From Dendrophyllia cribrosa (Eukaryota > Cnidaria > Anthozoa > Scleractinia > Dendrophylliidae), in NCBI GenBank assembly GCA_024195265.1, contig JAJLRJ010000001.1, positions 2,227,910-2,291,909 of the forward strand: 64,000 bases of DNA, written 5' to 3'. Below are positions 1 to 11,729 of this stretch, piece after piece. The position numbers and the translations under genes were made by a program. Positions within the stretch are counted from its first letter, which is position 1. Each line of letters begins with the position of its first letter. The notes beneath the pieces were generated by a model that ran no database searches, had not been told where the DNA came from, and worked only from the letters and a program-made list of their open reading frames with translations.

Positions 1-71
1 AAACGGCACGAAACTTAAAAGAACTAGGAGCTAAGATTCAAAGATAGAGAAAGATTGATCAATATCCTCAC

Positions 72-190
72 CTTTTGCGAAACACCACCATACATACTAG
101 GCTGTTACCAAATAGATCGGTTATGACCAAAAACACGAATGCTGCGGTGATGCCAATCTGCGCCGCATCAGAAGATTTGTATAGTGACAT
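72..190 (-). CDS. First coding exon (TM1) of a class A GPCR paralogue, gene cut by left edge
   Basis: Read on the minus strand, an ATG at 190 opens 39 codons plus two bases ending at a good donor (AG|GTGAGG). The peptide begins MSLYKSSDAAQIGITAAF and contains a hydrophobic TM1 with the GN motif (GNSLVCMVV), where the Asn is the conserved position 1.50 of rhodopsin-like receptors. Length (119 nt), phase and sequence match the first exon at 7414-7532 almost residue for residue, so this is exon 1 of a tandem paralogue whose main exon should lie beyond position 1. No second exon is visible in the window. The next 3.3 kb to the right hold nothing convincing and are presumably upstream or intergenic DNA. 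Confidence 0.8.
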
Positions 191-3100
191 CACTGCTGTT
201 GAGTCTCTAAGCTGAACTGTCTGAAAATAAAGAAGCGCACGTAATATTTTGTAGCTTTAAAGTACCGTCGAAGCTCTTTACAACGGCCACTCTCGTACAC
301 AATTTTCCGGCCGTTGCAGAGAAAACGGCGTCATCATGAACACATGTGACCGTTCAGTTTATTTTGTTAGGTAAGTGGCCGTTAGATTGTACAGCTTCGA
401 TTGTAAAAGAAACACTGTTATATCTCAATCAGATCCGCTTCTCCAAAATAATTTGAAAAACAGCTGTTTATGGGAAACGAGATCTACGATGAGTAATCTC
501 GCGCTCATCCGAATAAGCTGAGTTAAAACCAATATAATTATGATTTTTCATAAAAGGATCACCCACCGATGGAATACTCCTTATGGACTTACCACCGTTG
601 TAGCTGATTAAAATTAACGTTTAGTAACTGCAATCCGCTTAATGAAACTTATTTAGTCTCCAGCATTTTGACCTGTTGTTATGTAAACATCACACTTCAG
701 AACCTAACTAACAACTTCGGCTTCATATATGGAAATTTGGCGACCAACCTGATATGGAATGTAAATATGGTATCGTTTTCCTTTTATTCCATCAGTAAAA
801 TTTATAAACCTGATTCGCTCGCTCCTTCTGAACGGTTTCCAGTTTCTGCTATATAGTTATACTAAAATGGAAAATTAAAAATTAACACCTGCCTGATTTT
901 CCATGTAAGTTAGTACAACAGACTTTCTACGTAAACATAATCATTCAAACTGTCGATGCAGCCGAATTGTCTAATGTCAGTGTTCTGTAAAAAAACGTCC
1001 CCACTGTTTAACGTTTTTCTAAAAACGCCGTTCATATATAAAAAGTTTCAATGTTTGGAAATGGGAAACGAAATTATAGATTGTTATTGACATTCTTAAT
1101 GAATTTAATATTATCGAACTTTTCAGCATGAAAGGTTTAACTGATATTTATAAAAAAAAAGAGAAAAAGATTTTCTGCCTCAAATCAACTTCAAGTTCAT
1201 GTATACCGAAGTCGCCGATAAAAAAATAACCTATTTTCAAAATTCGCGTACAAATACAAAGACAACAATACCAAATACAATCAACTTATTTGTTCACGAT
1301 AATGTTTAAGGCTACTAATGTTGATGCGGCCTTTTTGGATCATATTCCGTATATTATTAAATTTAATTAAGTTCTGAAGCTGGTTTGCCCATTAATAATC
1401 GTAGCAAGGTCTATTTTATGTGAAATTTTGTTTAGTTGAACTCAGCTTCGCCCGATCTCAGATGCGGAGTAGCTTATAATCCCAACAACTATTTCTCCAA
1501 TTAAAAGCCCTTCTAAGCTGAAAAAATCGATGTAAAAGCATCGCAGTACCTTGAAATTCAAGTGGAAGGAGTTTGACACCAAACTGCTGGATAATTTTTA
1601 ATTTTTAATAATATATAGCTATTTTATTTTACCAACCTTATACGGCCTACTATCGATCATGGGTTATATATGGGGTATATTGATATTCTGTCAGAATACA
1701 GACTGCATGGCCAGGATTTTTATTTCAGGCGTTTGATCATTTCTTACAACCTTTTTTTGAGGAAAACTATAAACAAGTGTTTTCTTTTTTCCCACGGTGG
1801 CCTTATAAAGCCCGTATAAAACAAGCGAATGCAAATGTATTTCGCGCGGTGTCTGCATGCAGCCTATGCATGCACGGCTATTTCTAGAAAACACTTATTT
1901 CCTTACTCAAAAGTCCAATAAATAACAAACAATTCAAACGTCTGCATGAAAAACCGATGAGAAGTGTTTTGAAAGAAAAAGTCATAAAACTTTCCTCTTC
2001 CTCCTCCCCGTTTAATTTATGCCTGCCACGCAGGCTAAAATAAATCTCAATGCGTTGAAAATGTTACCTTCAATCCTCGCTTTATGGTCAAGCCACACAG
2101 TCACTCAAATATGTTACCTACTGACTTAAAGTACAGTTAAGAATGGCAAAATATAGAAAGTCCACTGCATTTTATTTTGCAGTTTGAGTCCCCGCATGAT
2201 ATGATAGGGGCGCCCGGATATAACTCTTCAAATCTTTATGTCGTCATTTTAAGTGTTACTTTAAAAAGCCAAAAGACATATTTATATCAGTGAAAACCCA
2301 AAAATAATGGTCCCGTTTTGTTTCAAATTATTCTACTAGCGCTTTTAGAGTAAACATACGTGTCTTGGGGTATAAAAGGCCTGGCCCAAGTTTTTTAAGT
2401 TTATCGCCTTCAGTCGGTCTTGGAAACTCTCTATGGTTTATTCTTTCTAAATATAAATTGAAAATTCACTTGATGATATCTTCATCTTAGCGTTATATAT
2501 ATAAGCATTTCATGTATGACAAAGGTTTAAGTTTTAATGTGCAACAATCTTGATTTAAAAACGTCAAAGTCCTTTAAGTAATTAGTTTTAATTTGGGACA
2601 ATCTTGATTTAAAAACGTCAAAGCCCTTTATAAAGTACAATCTCGACTGGCATCTACTAAAAATATTTATATACTCGCGTCTACTAAAATAGTAGTATAA
2701 ACAATATAGAGCTTGATATATTTGTCTCTTTTCAGATATCAGTCACATCCAGTTTAGGTGTAATACCACAACAAAACAAAGTTTATCGTTTTATTCATTG
2801 GTTTAAATACAAACTGCACTCGAATCTGAATGAAATAATTCGTGCAATTTTACATGTAATGGTGGATCAAGCATTGCTTTGCAGTTGAAAAATTGAATTT
2901 ATTTGACTGCATGATGTTTTTTTTTTTTATCTGAATGCGTTTAAAGAACTAATATAGAATCTCTTAGGGCGCTTTCAGAGTCTCTTTCGTAAGTTAAACA
3001 GTGGAAAGAAAATAAATATCGAGCTGTATCCAACTGTCGTTGTTGCGGACAAGAAATATGGATTGATATCGGCTTAAAAGAGTAAACAGATACCGACAAA

Positions 3101-3500
3101 AATTTTGCGCGATACAATTTTGTAAAACCTCTACAAGTAAAGTGATAAAGTAAAACTTGATTATTTTTGTCCAAGAAAAACAATATCTGAGCCCCAAATC
3201 TTAAAAGACGGAACTGCGGAAAATCTTGTGACACTGACTAAATTTTTTCCCGAAAAGCCTAAGGCAAAAATTAGTCCCCGCAAAGCACATAAAAATAGCC
3301 TATATGCCTATGTCGGCATAATTTCGTGACTCGTACACCTACAGGAAAGTCACTGTTTTCCCAAAGGTTGTAATTATATTTCATTTATATTTGTTCTGTC
3401 TTTTAGGATTTGGGTGATTTTTAGACTGCTATTTTTTTGTGATAAGCTCGCCCGCTCGATTAACTGAAAAGGGACAGCTAGCAGTCTATCCTATGCTTCT
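191..3500. other. AT-rich intergenic stretch without a supported gene
   Basis: Open frames here are short, lack convincing splice contexts and resemble no family I know. A 33-bp segment is directly repeated at about 2543-2575 and 2600-2632. Nothing else is supported. Confidence 0.5.
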
Positions 3501-3540
3501 TCAGGTGACTTCTGGCTCGAGCATCTCTCCATAGAGATCC

Positions 3541-4236
3541 AGCAAAACCGAACCAGTGCACTTTATTCACGCGTTGTGTGGACCTCTGCATTCAGTACTA
3601 CGAGTACGTCAAGTAACATACGAGTATATACGAGTAACATACGAGTACATACGAGTACATACGACTAACATACGAGTACATACGAGTACATACGAGTAAC
3701 ATACGAGTACGTACGAGTAACATACGAGTATATACGAGTAACATACGAGTACATACGAGTAACATACGAGTACATACGAGTAACATACGAGTAACATACG
3801 AGTACATACGAGTAACATACGAGTATATACGAGTAAACATACGAGTACATACGAGTAACATACAAGTAACATACGAGTACATACGAGTAACATACGAGTA
3901 ACATACGAGTACATACGAGTACATACGAGTAACATACGAGTACATACGAGTAACATACGAGTACATACGAGTACATACGAGTAACATACGAGTAACATAC
4001 GAGTACATACGAGTAACATACGAGTAACATACGAGTACATACGAGTACATACGAGTAACATACGAGTACATACGAGTAACATACGAGTATATACGAGTAA
4101 CATACGAGTACATACGAGTAACATACGAGTACATACGAGTAACATACGAGTAACATACGAGTACATACGGGTAACATCCGGCAAAACCGAACCAGTGCAT
4201 TTTATTTACGCGTTCTGTGGACCTCTGCATTCAAAC
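3541..4236. repeat. 10/11-bp minisatellite flanked by a 57-bp direct repeat
   Basis: From about 3605 to 4175 the sequence consists of two interchangeable monomers, TACATACGAG (10 bp) and TAACATACGAG (11 bp), in irregular order. The array is bracketed by near-identical direct copies of a 57-bp segment (3541-3598 and 4180-4236) that begins CAAAACCGAACCAGTGCA. The long minus-strand open frames through it (repeats of YSYVTRM/LLVCTRM) are by-products of the repeat, not a gene. Confidence 0.95.
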
Positions 4237-5151
4237 GGGGATACCTAGATATATACTTTATTAGGCACACAATTCATAAAGCTGATACTTATTTACAATG
4301 AAGCTGTACATCTAAAGTTAATCAATATAAATTAATAATAGTACAAGTTAAGCGGAACATATTTTCGGCGTTCAAGGCTTTCGTGGTCGCACTTTGGATT
4401 TCCGCCTGTGTTACAACTAGTTAGTATAGAAAATGGCACGACTTGACCAAAAAATAACCTTTTTTCGATTTGGCAAAAGAATAATCGAGCGCCATTACAT
4501 GAAGCCAGTTATTTTTTATTCAGGCTGCTACAATCCGTGAAGATATTCCATATGAATAATATGGTAAACTACTTAACACTAATTGAACTTTATTTACACA
4601 GTATATAAAAAGACGCAAAAAAATTATTATGATACTCAATACTTTTTTCTGCAACATCCAGAAAATTAGAACTGCGGACTACAAATAGAATTAAAATATC
4701 ACTGATAATTTTTTTTAATCATATCGGCTGTTGTAAATCTACGGAAAAAATTAGTAATCATTTGCTTGTTTTCTTTTTTTTTTCTTAGCTGTATGAGCTT
4801 GATAATTGGCTTGAAAAGAACTCTCGAACTCCTGGCACTTGTTCTAACCAATCAGCACAAACACACCGTTTTTAGCCAATAAGGAGCAGCAAACATCAAA
4901 CCAAACTTGACTTGGCTTAGGTTTATTTTCCCGCGCTTAGCTCCGATTGGACCTTGCTGCTTAGTATTTTGATTGGTTGTGCTGATGCGTTTATTGTGAA
5001 TGGCCAGTTGAGATTACTTTCTATATCATGGTTTTACGTTTTAGTAATTTATATCACAAAAGGAGGACAGTTCAACAGTCAGTATAATAATGATGTGCTG
5101 TGCAGTACATCAGTTCACAATGTGAGGAAAGGAAGACTCAAAAACACAGGT

Positions 5152-7532
5152 TCAACCGATGGGACCTCTGCTCTCAAACGGCAGCTTTTTCGCACGAGTT
5201 GACGCTGTCTTGTTAGATTCTTTACCCGTTGATGTGGCAAGTTTGGCGGGAAAGATTCTACAACTTCTGCGCGAGCAGCAAGAAAACGGCAATAGAGCCA
5301 GCATGTGCTTGCGAAAGCGATCACTCTGCAAGCTATACAACATGGGGTTGATAGCGGAGTTGACAGTAACGAAGACTATGCTGGTCGTGTGGACAGAAGA
5401 ATAAATCTGCAGACTGGTGAATGAGGATATCACATAGATGGCCAACACTGGAATCCAACAAAGGGAGTAAATCACGCTGACAGTAACCACTAGCCGCGCA
5501 GATTTCTTGCAGTACCTCAGCTTACTCTGCTGCGCCATGGTAGAGCTGGGTAATGGACGAATCCACAACTTGTACACCAGCTTAGAATATAGGTAAATCA
5601 TGATCGTGATTGGCAGAGCACCATACACTACGGCGCATGCGGGGCTGTGAAACTGCGAAAAGTTTGCACTGGGCCAGTAGAACAGACAGAACTCACTGAC
5701 AGGGTCGTACCGTGCGTACAAGAACAGAGGCATGTTCCAAGACGCCGCTAACACCCACAACACTATGACAATACGTTTGAGTTTGGCGGTCGTGATCCGT
5801 TTTCGCTCGTCGTACGGAAATTTAATGGCAAGATAGCGTTCCAGCGCGATACAAACGAGAGAAAATGCGGATGCCAGCGCGCCAACCCACATAAACGCTT
5901 CACCCGTGAGTAGCTGGCAAACAAAATCACCCATTTTGCCTTTTGGATGCGTGAAGACCAGGGTGAATATGTAGCGAATCGAGATGAAGACTGCCACAGT
6001 CATGTCAGCTACTGCTAGATTCATCAGAAGATAGTTCATTGGGGTGCGCATTACTCTGTGTGGGGGGAAAATTGTTATAAAATGTATTTTAGTAATCAAT
6101 CACTAAATAAAACAAAGTCGGATCGGAAGTTAGTGATCACAGAAGGAAATTTACAGTAATAACCAGACTGACTGCAAGGATTGTAAAAACCGACTCTTCA
6201 GTGAGTCAAACCTACAGCCATTTTCGTTGTTTTGAGCTATGTATGAAATTCTGAAATGTGCCCATATGAAAGCTATTGAGCAGTACTTTCCTGTGGTACT
6301 GTTTATTATGCTGTACAAGGTGCTTCTAACTTTTAAGTTTGTGGATGAAATCCTACGGTGTGACTATTCAAATGAAAGCTACTGAGCCATTTTCGTTGTT
6401 TTGAGCTATGTATGAAATTCTGAAATGTGACCATATGAAAGCTATTGAGCAGTACTTTCCTGTGGTACTGTTTATTATGCTGTACAAGGTGCTTCTAACT
6501 TTTAAGTTTGTGGATGAAATCCTACGGTGTGACTATTCAAATGAAAGCTACTGAGCAGTACTTTCCTGTGGTACTGTTTATTATGCTGTACAAGGTGGTT
6601 CTTACTTTTGAGTCTGTGGATGAAATCCTAATGTGTGACCATTCAAATGAAAGCTACTGAATAGTACTTTCCTGTGGTACTGTTTATTACGCTGTACAAG
6701 GTGGTTCTTACTTTTGAGTCTGTGGATGAAATCCTAAGGTGTATGACCATTCACATGAAAGCTACTTAAAGCAGCACTTTCAGTACTGTTTATACTGATG
6801 TATCTGATGGTAGCTTTTGACAGTGTGGATTAAAAATTCGCGTGTGCTATAAGTGTGCTGTAAGCGACTATTTCCACTTCAGCGATCTCCTTCGTGAAAT
6901 CTGTTTTATCCAGCTACCGACAGCTCTGGGCCAAGCAGTCTATTTCAATCTTAAAGACCCAGTATTGTCCATTATGCTTCACGCGCCTCTGTTGTTGTCT
7001 TGGTTTGCACAGGAGCGAGGCTTCTATTGTTCAGAGGCGCGTGAAGCGTAATGGACAATACTGAGTCTTTAAAACCGCAAGTAACGATTCCCAGAAACTG
7101 ACCTCCTGCTCTGTATCCGAGGGCGGTCGCTTAATGTATAAAGAGATTCTCAGTTAAGTGTTGTAAAACCTAAACAAAGTTATCACCCTAGTCAATAACA
7201 ACAGACGCAGATTAACCAATGAACCAATCAGAACTCGAATCAAAACATGTAGCTGGGAACAAGCGCGGGAAAACACGTGCGAGTTACGTTTCGTTTTGGT
7301 TTGACTTTTGATTGGTTGAGAAAGTGGCGCCAACCAATCACAAAGCGTAGTAATGCAAACCAAACCCGTTTAAAACTACTCTGATTTTGAAATAAAACGT
7401 TCATATTTAATACCTGTTGCGGAACACGACCAAACAAACCAGACTGTTTCCAAATAGGTCAGCAATAACCAAGAAGGCGAATGCTGCAGTGATGCCGATC
7501 TGTGCCGCCTCAGAATACTTGTATAGCGACAT
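5152..7532 (-). CDS. Class A (rhodopsin-like) GPCR, two exons, 340 residues
   Basis: Exon 1 is 7532-7414 and exon 2 is 6055-5152, with the stop at 5152-5154. Exon 1 ends AG|GTATTA and exon 2 starts after CCCCCCACACAG|A, so the junction codon is AGA and the frame is continuous. Seven hydrophobic segments are present. Diagnostic residues are GNSLV in TM1, NLAVAD in TM2 (Asp57), Cys86 at the top of TM3, ERY (112-114) in place of DRY, Cys163 in ECL2, CWIP (239-242) in TM6 and NPMLY (276-280) in TM7. A Cys-rich, basic tail follows and may be palmitoylated. It is a plasma-membrane receptor of the peptide/amine-like type; the ligand cannot be read from the sequence. The 1.36-kb intron holds the 106/168-bp satellite, a hairpin and a MITE. 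The 5' upstream region carries a short tandem repeat. It is a tandem paralogue of the gene at 72-190. Confidence 0.93.
6217..6830. repeat. Tandem satellite, 106-bp unit with a 168-bp duplicated block
   Basis: The motif AGTACTTTCCTGTGGTACTG followed by TTATTATGCTGTACAAGG recurs about every 106 bp. The first two repeats sit in a larger 168-bp block (starting near 6218 and 6386) that is repeated with almost no change, pointing to a recent duplication. The same family occurs at 16395-16850, 19060-19130 and, inverted, at 57670-58180. Confidence 0.9.
6951..7072. repeat. Fold-back element with 41-bp arms
   Basis: Bases 6951-6991 are the reverse complement of 7032-7072 with two mismatches, separated by a 40-bp loop. 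It lies in the GPCR intron and resembles a small MITE or a hairpin-forming repeat. A plus-strand open frame over it is coincidental. Confidence 0.88.
7154..7370. mobile_element. MITE-like element rich in CCAATCA, related to the one at 26.05 kb
   Basis: Shares, in inverted order, the CCAATCAGAAC, GCGCGGGAAAA and GATTGGTTGAGAAAGTG blocks found in the better preserved copy at 26049-26306. Ends are not clear here. It lies in the GPCR intron beside exon 1. Confidence 0.55.
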
Positions 7533-7543
7533 TTTTGCTGTTT

Positions 7544-7712
7544 GTTCTGTTAGCTCAATTGAACTGGCTGCTGATTGGCTGTTTGATTTGTTAGCTGAAT
7601 TGAACTGGCTGCTGATTGGCTGTTTGTTCTGTTAGCTCAATTGAACTGGCTGCTGATTGGCTGTTTGTTTTGTTAGCTGTTAGCTGAATTGAACTGGCTG
7701 CTGAAATGAAAG
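7544..7712. repeat. About 42-bp tandem repeat just upstream of the GPCR start
   Basis: Four imperfect copies of a unit containing GAACTGGCTGCTGATTGGC and TGTTAGCT lie immediately 5' of the receptor ATG at 7532, in the presumed promoter or 5' UTR. Confidence 0.8.
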
Positions 7713-7719
7713 CAGAGCA

Positions 7720-10700
7720 CGTGATATTATAATAATAGAATCAATCTACTTAAAGAGACTTTAAAATTTACAAAACAGTTTGATCATTTTTATTTTCCCT
7801 TGTCTCAGATTATGGTAATGAATAATAAAGGAAAATAAGGAAAAATAAAACTATAAACTGGCCATGGTTTGAAAATTTTCAAACCAAAGAAAAATTTGAA
7901 CCATAACATATATAGTACATTTTCAATTTTATGTATTTTATTAGCTAACAGTATACATTTCTGTTTCAGAGCCTACAAGGCGTGGGATAACATTGCGACA
8001 TGAATTGCACGTGCAGTAAGTATGCGCATTAACGAAATCATGGGACGGGAAGATTATAAAATTAATCAGTGGGATAATATACAGTGTAGGCGAACAGGTG
8101 ACGAATTAGGAAATCCGTTTAAATTGTAAATACCAGAGAGAGTTCAAAATTGTGAAACTTTTCCGGCCTATCAAATATGGAATTGATTTACTTGACTGGG
8201 CAGAGTATCAATAAATTAGGGACGTCATTGAGGGAATTGAGCTCAAAAAATAAATTTATAACTATTGACAAACCAAATATTAATTTTTGAAAGGATGAAT
8301 TTGGTTATTTCAAGATTTGACAGCGAAATCAAGGAAAAAACGTATTGATTTAGATTGAGTGATCGTCCAGGATTTGCGGGGAAAATGAAATCGTATATTT
8401 TAAAGATTTGGCTTATCGAATCTTTGCGTTTTCTTAAACTCACTTTATTTGAAAAAAGAAAGTCACAAAAGTCAAGTTTGATTTTAAAAAAATGTCAATG
8501 CTAATTTTTCTTCTGGAAAATGCACTACTCGAGTGTTTTTTTTCCTCAAATAATCATTCACTCGGCCTCAAAAAGTACACCAGTGCACAAATAAAACAAA
8601 GCCGGTTGGTAGAACTGATTGGATCAGAAAAAATTACTCTGTACCCCAAGAAAAAGCGTTCAAACCAAGCAATCAAGGATGCTTATAATAAGTTATATTT
8701 AATAATTTAAATTTGGTCGACAAAGCACTGCCAAGATGAAAACAGCCAGCTATTCTATCGGTCAAATCTGGCAGTCTGCAGTGAAAGCGCAGAGATGATA
8801 TTTCAATTTTTGAGTTTAATATCGAGATCGGATTCATTTTCCTCTTGCCGGATATTTAAATAATTCTATTAATAAGTTCGGTAAATAAACAAATTTTGAT
8901 CATTTTCATCTCGCCATAAAAATATGATGATTTTAAACAAAATTTTATAATTTGTCCCTGACGCGAGGGTCTACATTTTCCATTCCTTATTTTCTAAGCG
9001 CACTTGCGTTGTGTTGGCTCACTGAATTCACGGTATATGTTTATTTATTAATTTTTTATTTATATTTTCTTTATTGATAAGAGCCTTTGCGGAAAAGAGA
9101 GATCCAAGACTGAGCATTTCGTCAAATTCAGTCTTTTAATTTTTGTATTGCTGGCGGCGAGAAAATAAATTACCGGTTTACACGAAATTTTTAATCGTAC
9201 TGAACGCGTTTTTAATGCCAGTTCGACAGATATTACATATTAAATTTTATATACTGTTACTGATTTTATTCGTTCGTCTACAATAACATTTTGAATCAAC
9301 CCGGCGCATGAAAATGTTTTTGCACTAATATAGTACAATTTACTAGTTAAACCAACCTTGTTGAGTATAGCGGCAAATTGTAAAAGTACAGCCTGCCAAT
9401 TTTCAGAAACATTAAACATGTTAAAAAATGTCCCTTTGAGAAATGAATGACCTAACGCTTTTAAGCCATTCCTTTCCTTGTCCATTACACATAGATCAGC
9501 CACAAGATTGGGTAAAGATTTGCATGCCCATCGCTCATTTTCAATGCCATTCCCAATTTTTAGGAAGATCTAGAGGATTTGTGGAAAGAAGCCCGGATCA
9601 AACACGCAAGGCAAGAAATACTCGTGTTCGGTGACGTTTTGGGGTGCAAAAAAACTAATTCGGTTATTAGAAATGTTAAACTGTTATTTAAAAAGAGAAG
9701 TAGATAAAAAAAAGAGTAAATCATAACTTTACCGTGTCTTGAAATTGCCTTCTCGCCTTTCAATGCTGAGTCTTTCGTCCTTCGAGCGACTGACTGGGCT
9801 CGCTTTCAAGTTGTTGTTTTATTTTATCACTGAAATGACAAAAAATCGAGTCTTTCACAATTATGTGTCAAAACCTGAATTGTGATCATTATAACCCTAA
9901 ACGATTATTTGCTGAGAAGCGTTTCACCTGCCACAATTCTGAGATAAATAAAAATCGTAAAATAAAGACAAGAAATAAATATAATCATTTCTTTCTGAAC
10001 CTTGGCGAAATTAACAGTGGAAACGTTTAACAAGAAGTAATTAAAGTCCAACACAATTTTTTTGAAATTAATATTTGCAAAGCTTGTTTAATTAGCTCGC
10101 TCTATCAGAAATAAAATTAGAGAGCGAATTGTGGAAAAAAAAAAGCAAAGTACGTTTTTCATACTGGTCAAGATTACAATCTCGAGTGCTCGAGTTATCA
10201 TGATAAAAGTTTCGACGCTTCTTTAATTCTTGTTTATTAACGAGGTGTGATTCCAGCGAAATCTGATTTTTTTTTCAACAAATCTTTACAAGCTATTGAA
10301 CAGTCCTTGATCTTTCAGCAGTTAGTGATTATACCTAAAAAGCTAAGCAGATGAAATGTACGTTGATTTCTGGCTTCCAGGAGTCGCCGGGTAAATTAAT
10401 ATGGAGTCTGAGAAAACCGTGATCTGACAAACAGTACTGAAATGGATAAAGTGGTTAGTTTCTATAGAAACTACAGTGCTGCGTCGGTGCGGGAAAATGA
10501 AAGCGCTTGACATCCCCACAAAAAAAAAAACGCTTCAATCCCATTCAACCTGAATTTATTCAACATGCTTCTTATGCAATGGCGTAGCTCCTTCGACCTA
10601 CATAAACCACACACAAGCCACAATTTCTTGCTTTAATCAACTTAGTTGACATGTTAGTGTGTACAAACTGTAACCTGCTAGAATATTCATTTGAAAGCAA

Positions 10701-10740
10701 ACTAATAACAGAAGCTTATTGTAAGTAACAATCTCAGTTT
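7720..10740. other. Gene-poor AT-rich region
   Basis: Open frames of 60-90 codons occur on both strands (for example around 8.5 and 9.3 kb) but none has a recognisable motif or a convincing exon boundary. Confidence 0.45.
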
Positions 10741-10799
10741 GCGTACAGACCGGTTTTTATTTAGTGTCGAAAGTAATTGACGTTTGCTTTGGTTTTGCA

Positions 10800-10962
10800 G
10801 GCCTGGTCGCACTACAATCAAAAACAAAAATTAGCCCGTGCAAAAATCGAGGAAAACAAAAGAAACCGCTCCGGTGGGACACGCTTTTTATAAAATGTTT
10901 TTGTTTTTATGTCATTTTGCACGGGCTAATTTTTGTTTTTGACTGTAGTACGACCAGGGCCT
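10800..10962. mobile_element. MITE with about 45-bp terminal inverted repeats (copy 1), nested
   Basis: Left end GCCTGGTCGCACTACAATC and its reverse complement at the right end continue inward as near-perfect arms of about 45 bp that include AAAATTAGCCCGTGCAAAA. A second copy is at 56486-56652. Sequence on both sides (AGTGTCGAAAGTAATT on the left, CTCTCAACCAATCAG on the right) matches the MITE at 26049, so this copy appears inserted into another element. Confidence 0.9.
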
Positions 10963-11086
10963 TAGTAAAACAAATTTTTTGCGCCTTTCTCTCAACCAAT
11001 CAGAAAAAAAGAAACTAATCGTCACGTACTCACGGCAATTTTTCCCGCGCTTGGCGGCGGGCACACGTACTTTGATTTCCTTTGAT

Positions 11087-11647
11087 TTATAGAGTGTTTT
11101 CACTGACGTCATATCAAAATTCAGAAGCAGTTTTTAATTCTAAAATGTTTATGGAATTGTAGAGAGTTTAAAACTACACATCTGGGCCAAATTTTGAAGC
11201 GCAAGAGCATTTCATTCAAGAGTTACAGGCGAATGAGTATAGACATTTTTAGTAAGAAATGTATGGAGCGGCCATCTTGGTGTCCCACTTAGGGACACCA
11301 ACATGGCGGCCAAAAATTTAAAGACTTTAAAGTCTTAATAACACCGAAAATCTCATCACAAAATATTGTATTCACTATAAGCGGCATGAAATCGGCTTAT
11401 AAGCATCTATTATTCATTAATAACTTTCAACTAGTTCAATTTTGTTTATTTTCACAGTTTATCTGAAATAGCGTGACGAATTTCGTGACACATTTACAAC
11501 CTTTATAAATCGAAAACGAAACATCGTTAAAACCTGAAACTTTTTGTGAAAGATTATAATAACACTGGTTCTACATACCATGTTAGAAACAGCTTTGTCG
11601 GAGGTATACTTTAGATTTTTTAATTTTCATGTGAAAACACTCTATAA
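11087..11647. mobile_element. MITE with TTATAGAGTGTTTTCAC ends
   Basis: The left end TTATAGAGTGTTTTCAC is the reverse complement of the right end GTGAAAACACTCTATAA. The interior contains a palindromic GGCCATCTTGGTGTCC / GGACACCAACATGGC core near 11270-11310. No transposase frame is present, so it is non-autonomous. Confidence 0.85.
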
Positions 11648-11663
11648 AGTTGCGCGACACAAT

Positions 11664-11724
11664 GCACGGCAGGCGTCACGGCAAGCGTCACGGCAGGCGT
11701 CACGGCAGGCGTCACGGCAGGCAT
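11664..11724. repeat. 12-bp minisatellite (CACGGCAGGCGT)
   Basis: Five adjacent near-identical copies of CACGGCAGGCGT, which create the ARQASRQASRQ peptide in a spurious frame. Confidence 0.9.
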
Positions 11725-11729
11725 CAAAT

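Noticed and set aside
3598..4230. 170-210-codon minus-strand ORFs (MYSYVTRM repeats)
   Set aside because: They exist in three overlapping frames because the 10/11-bp minisatellite has no stop in them; no start context, no flanking exons.
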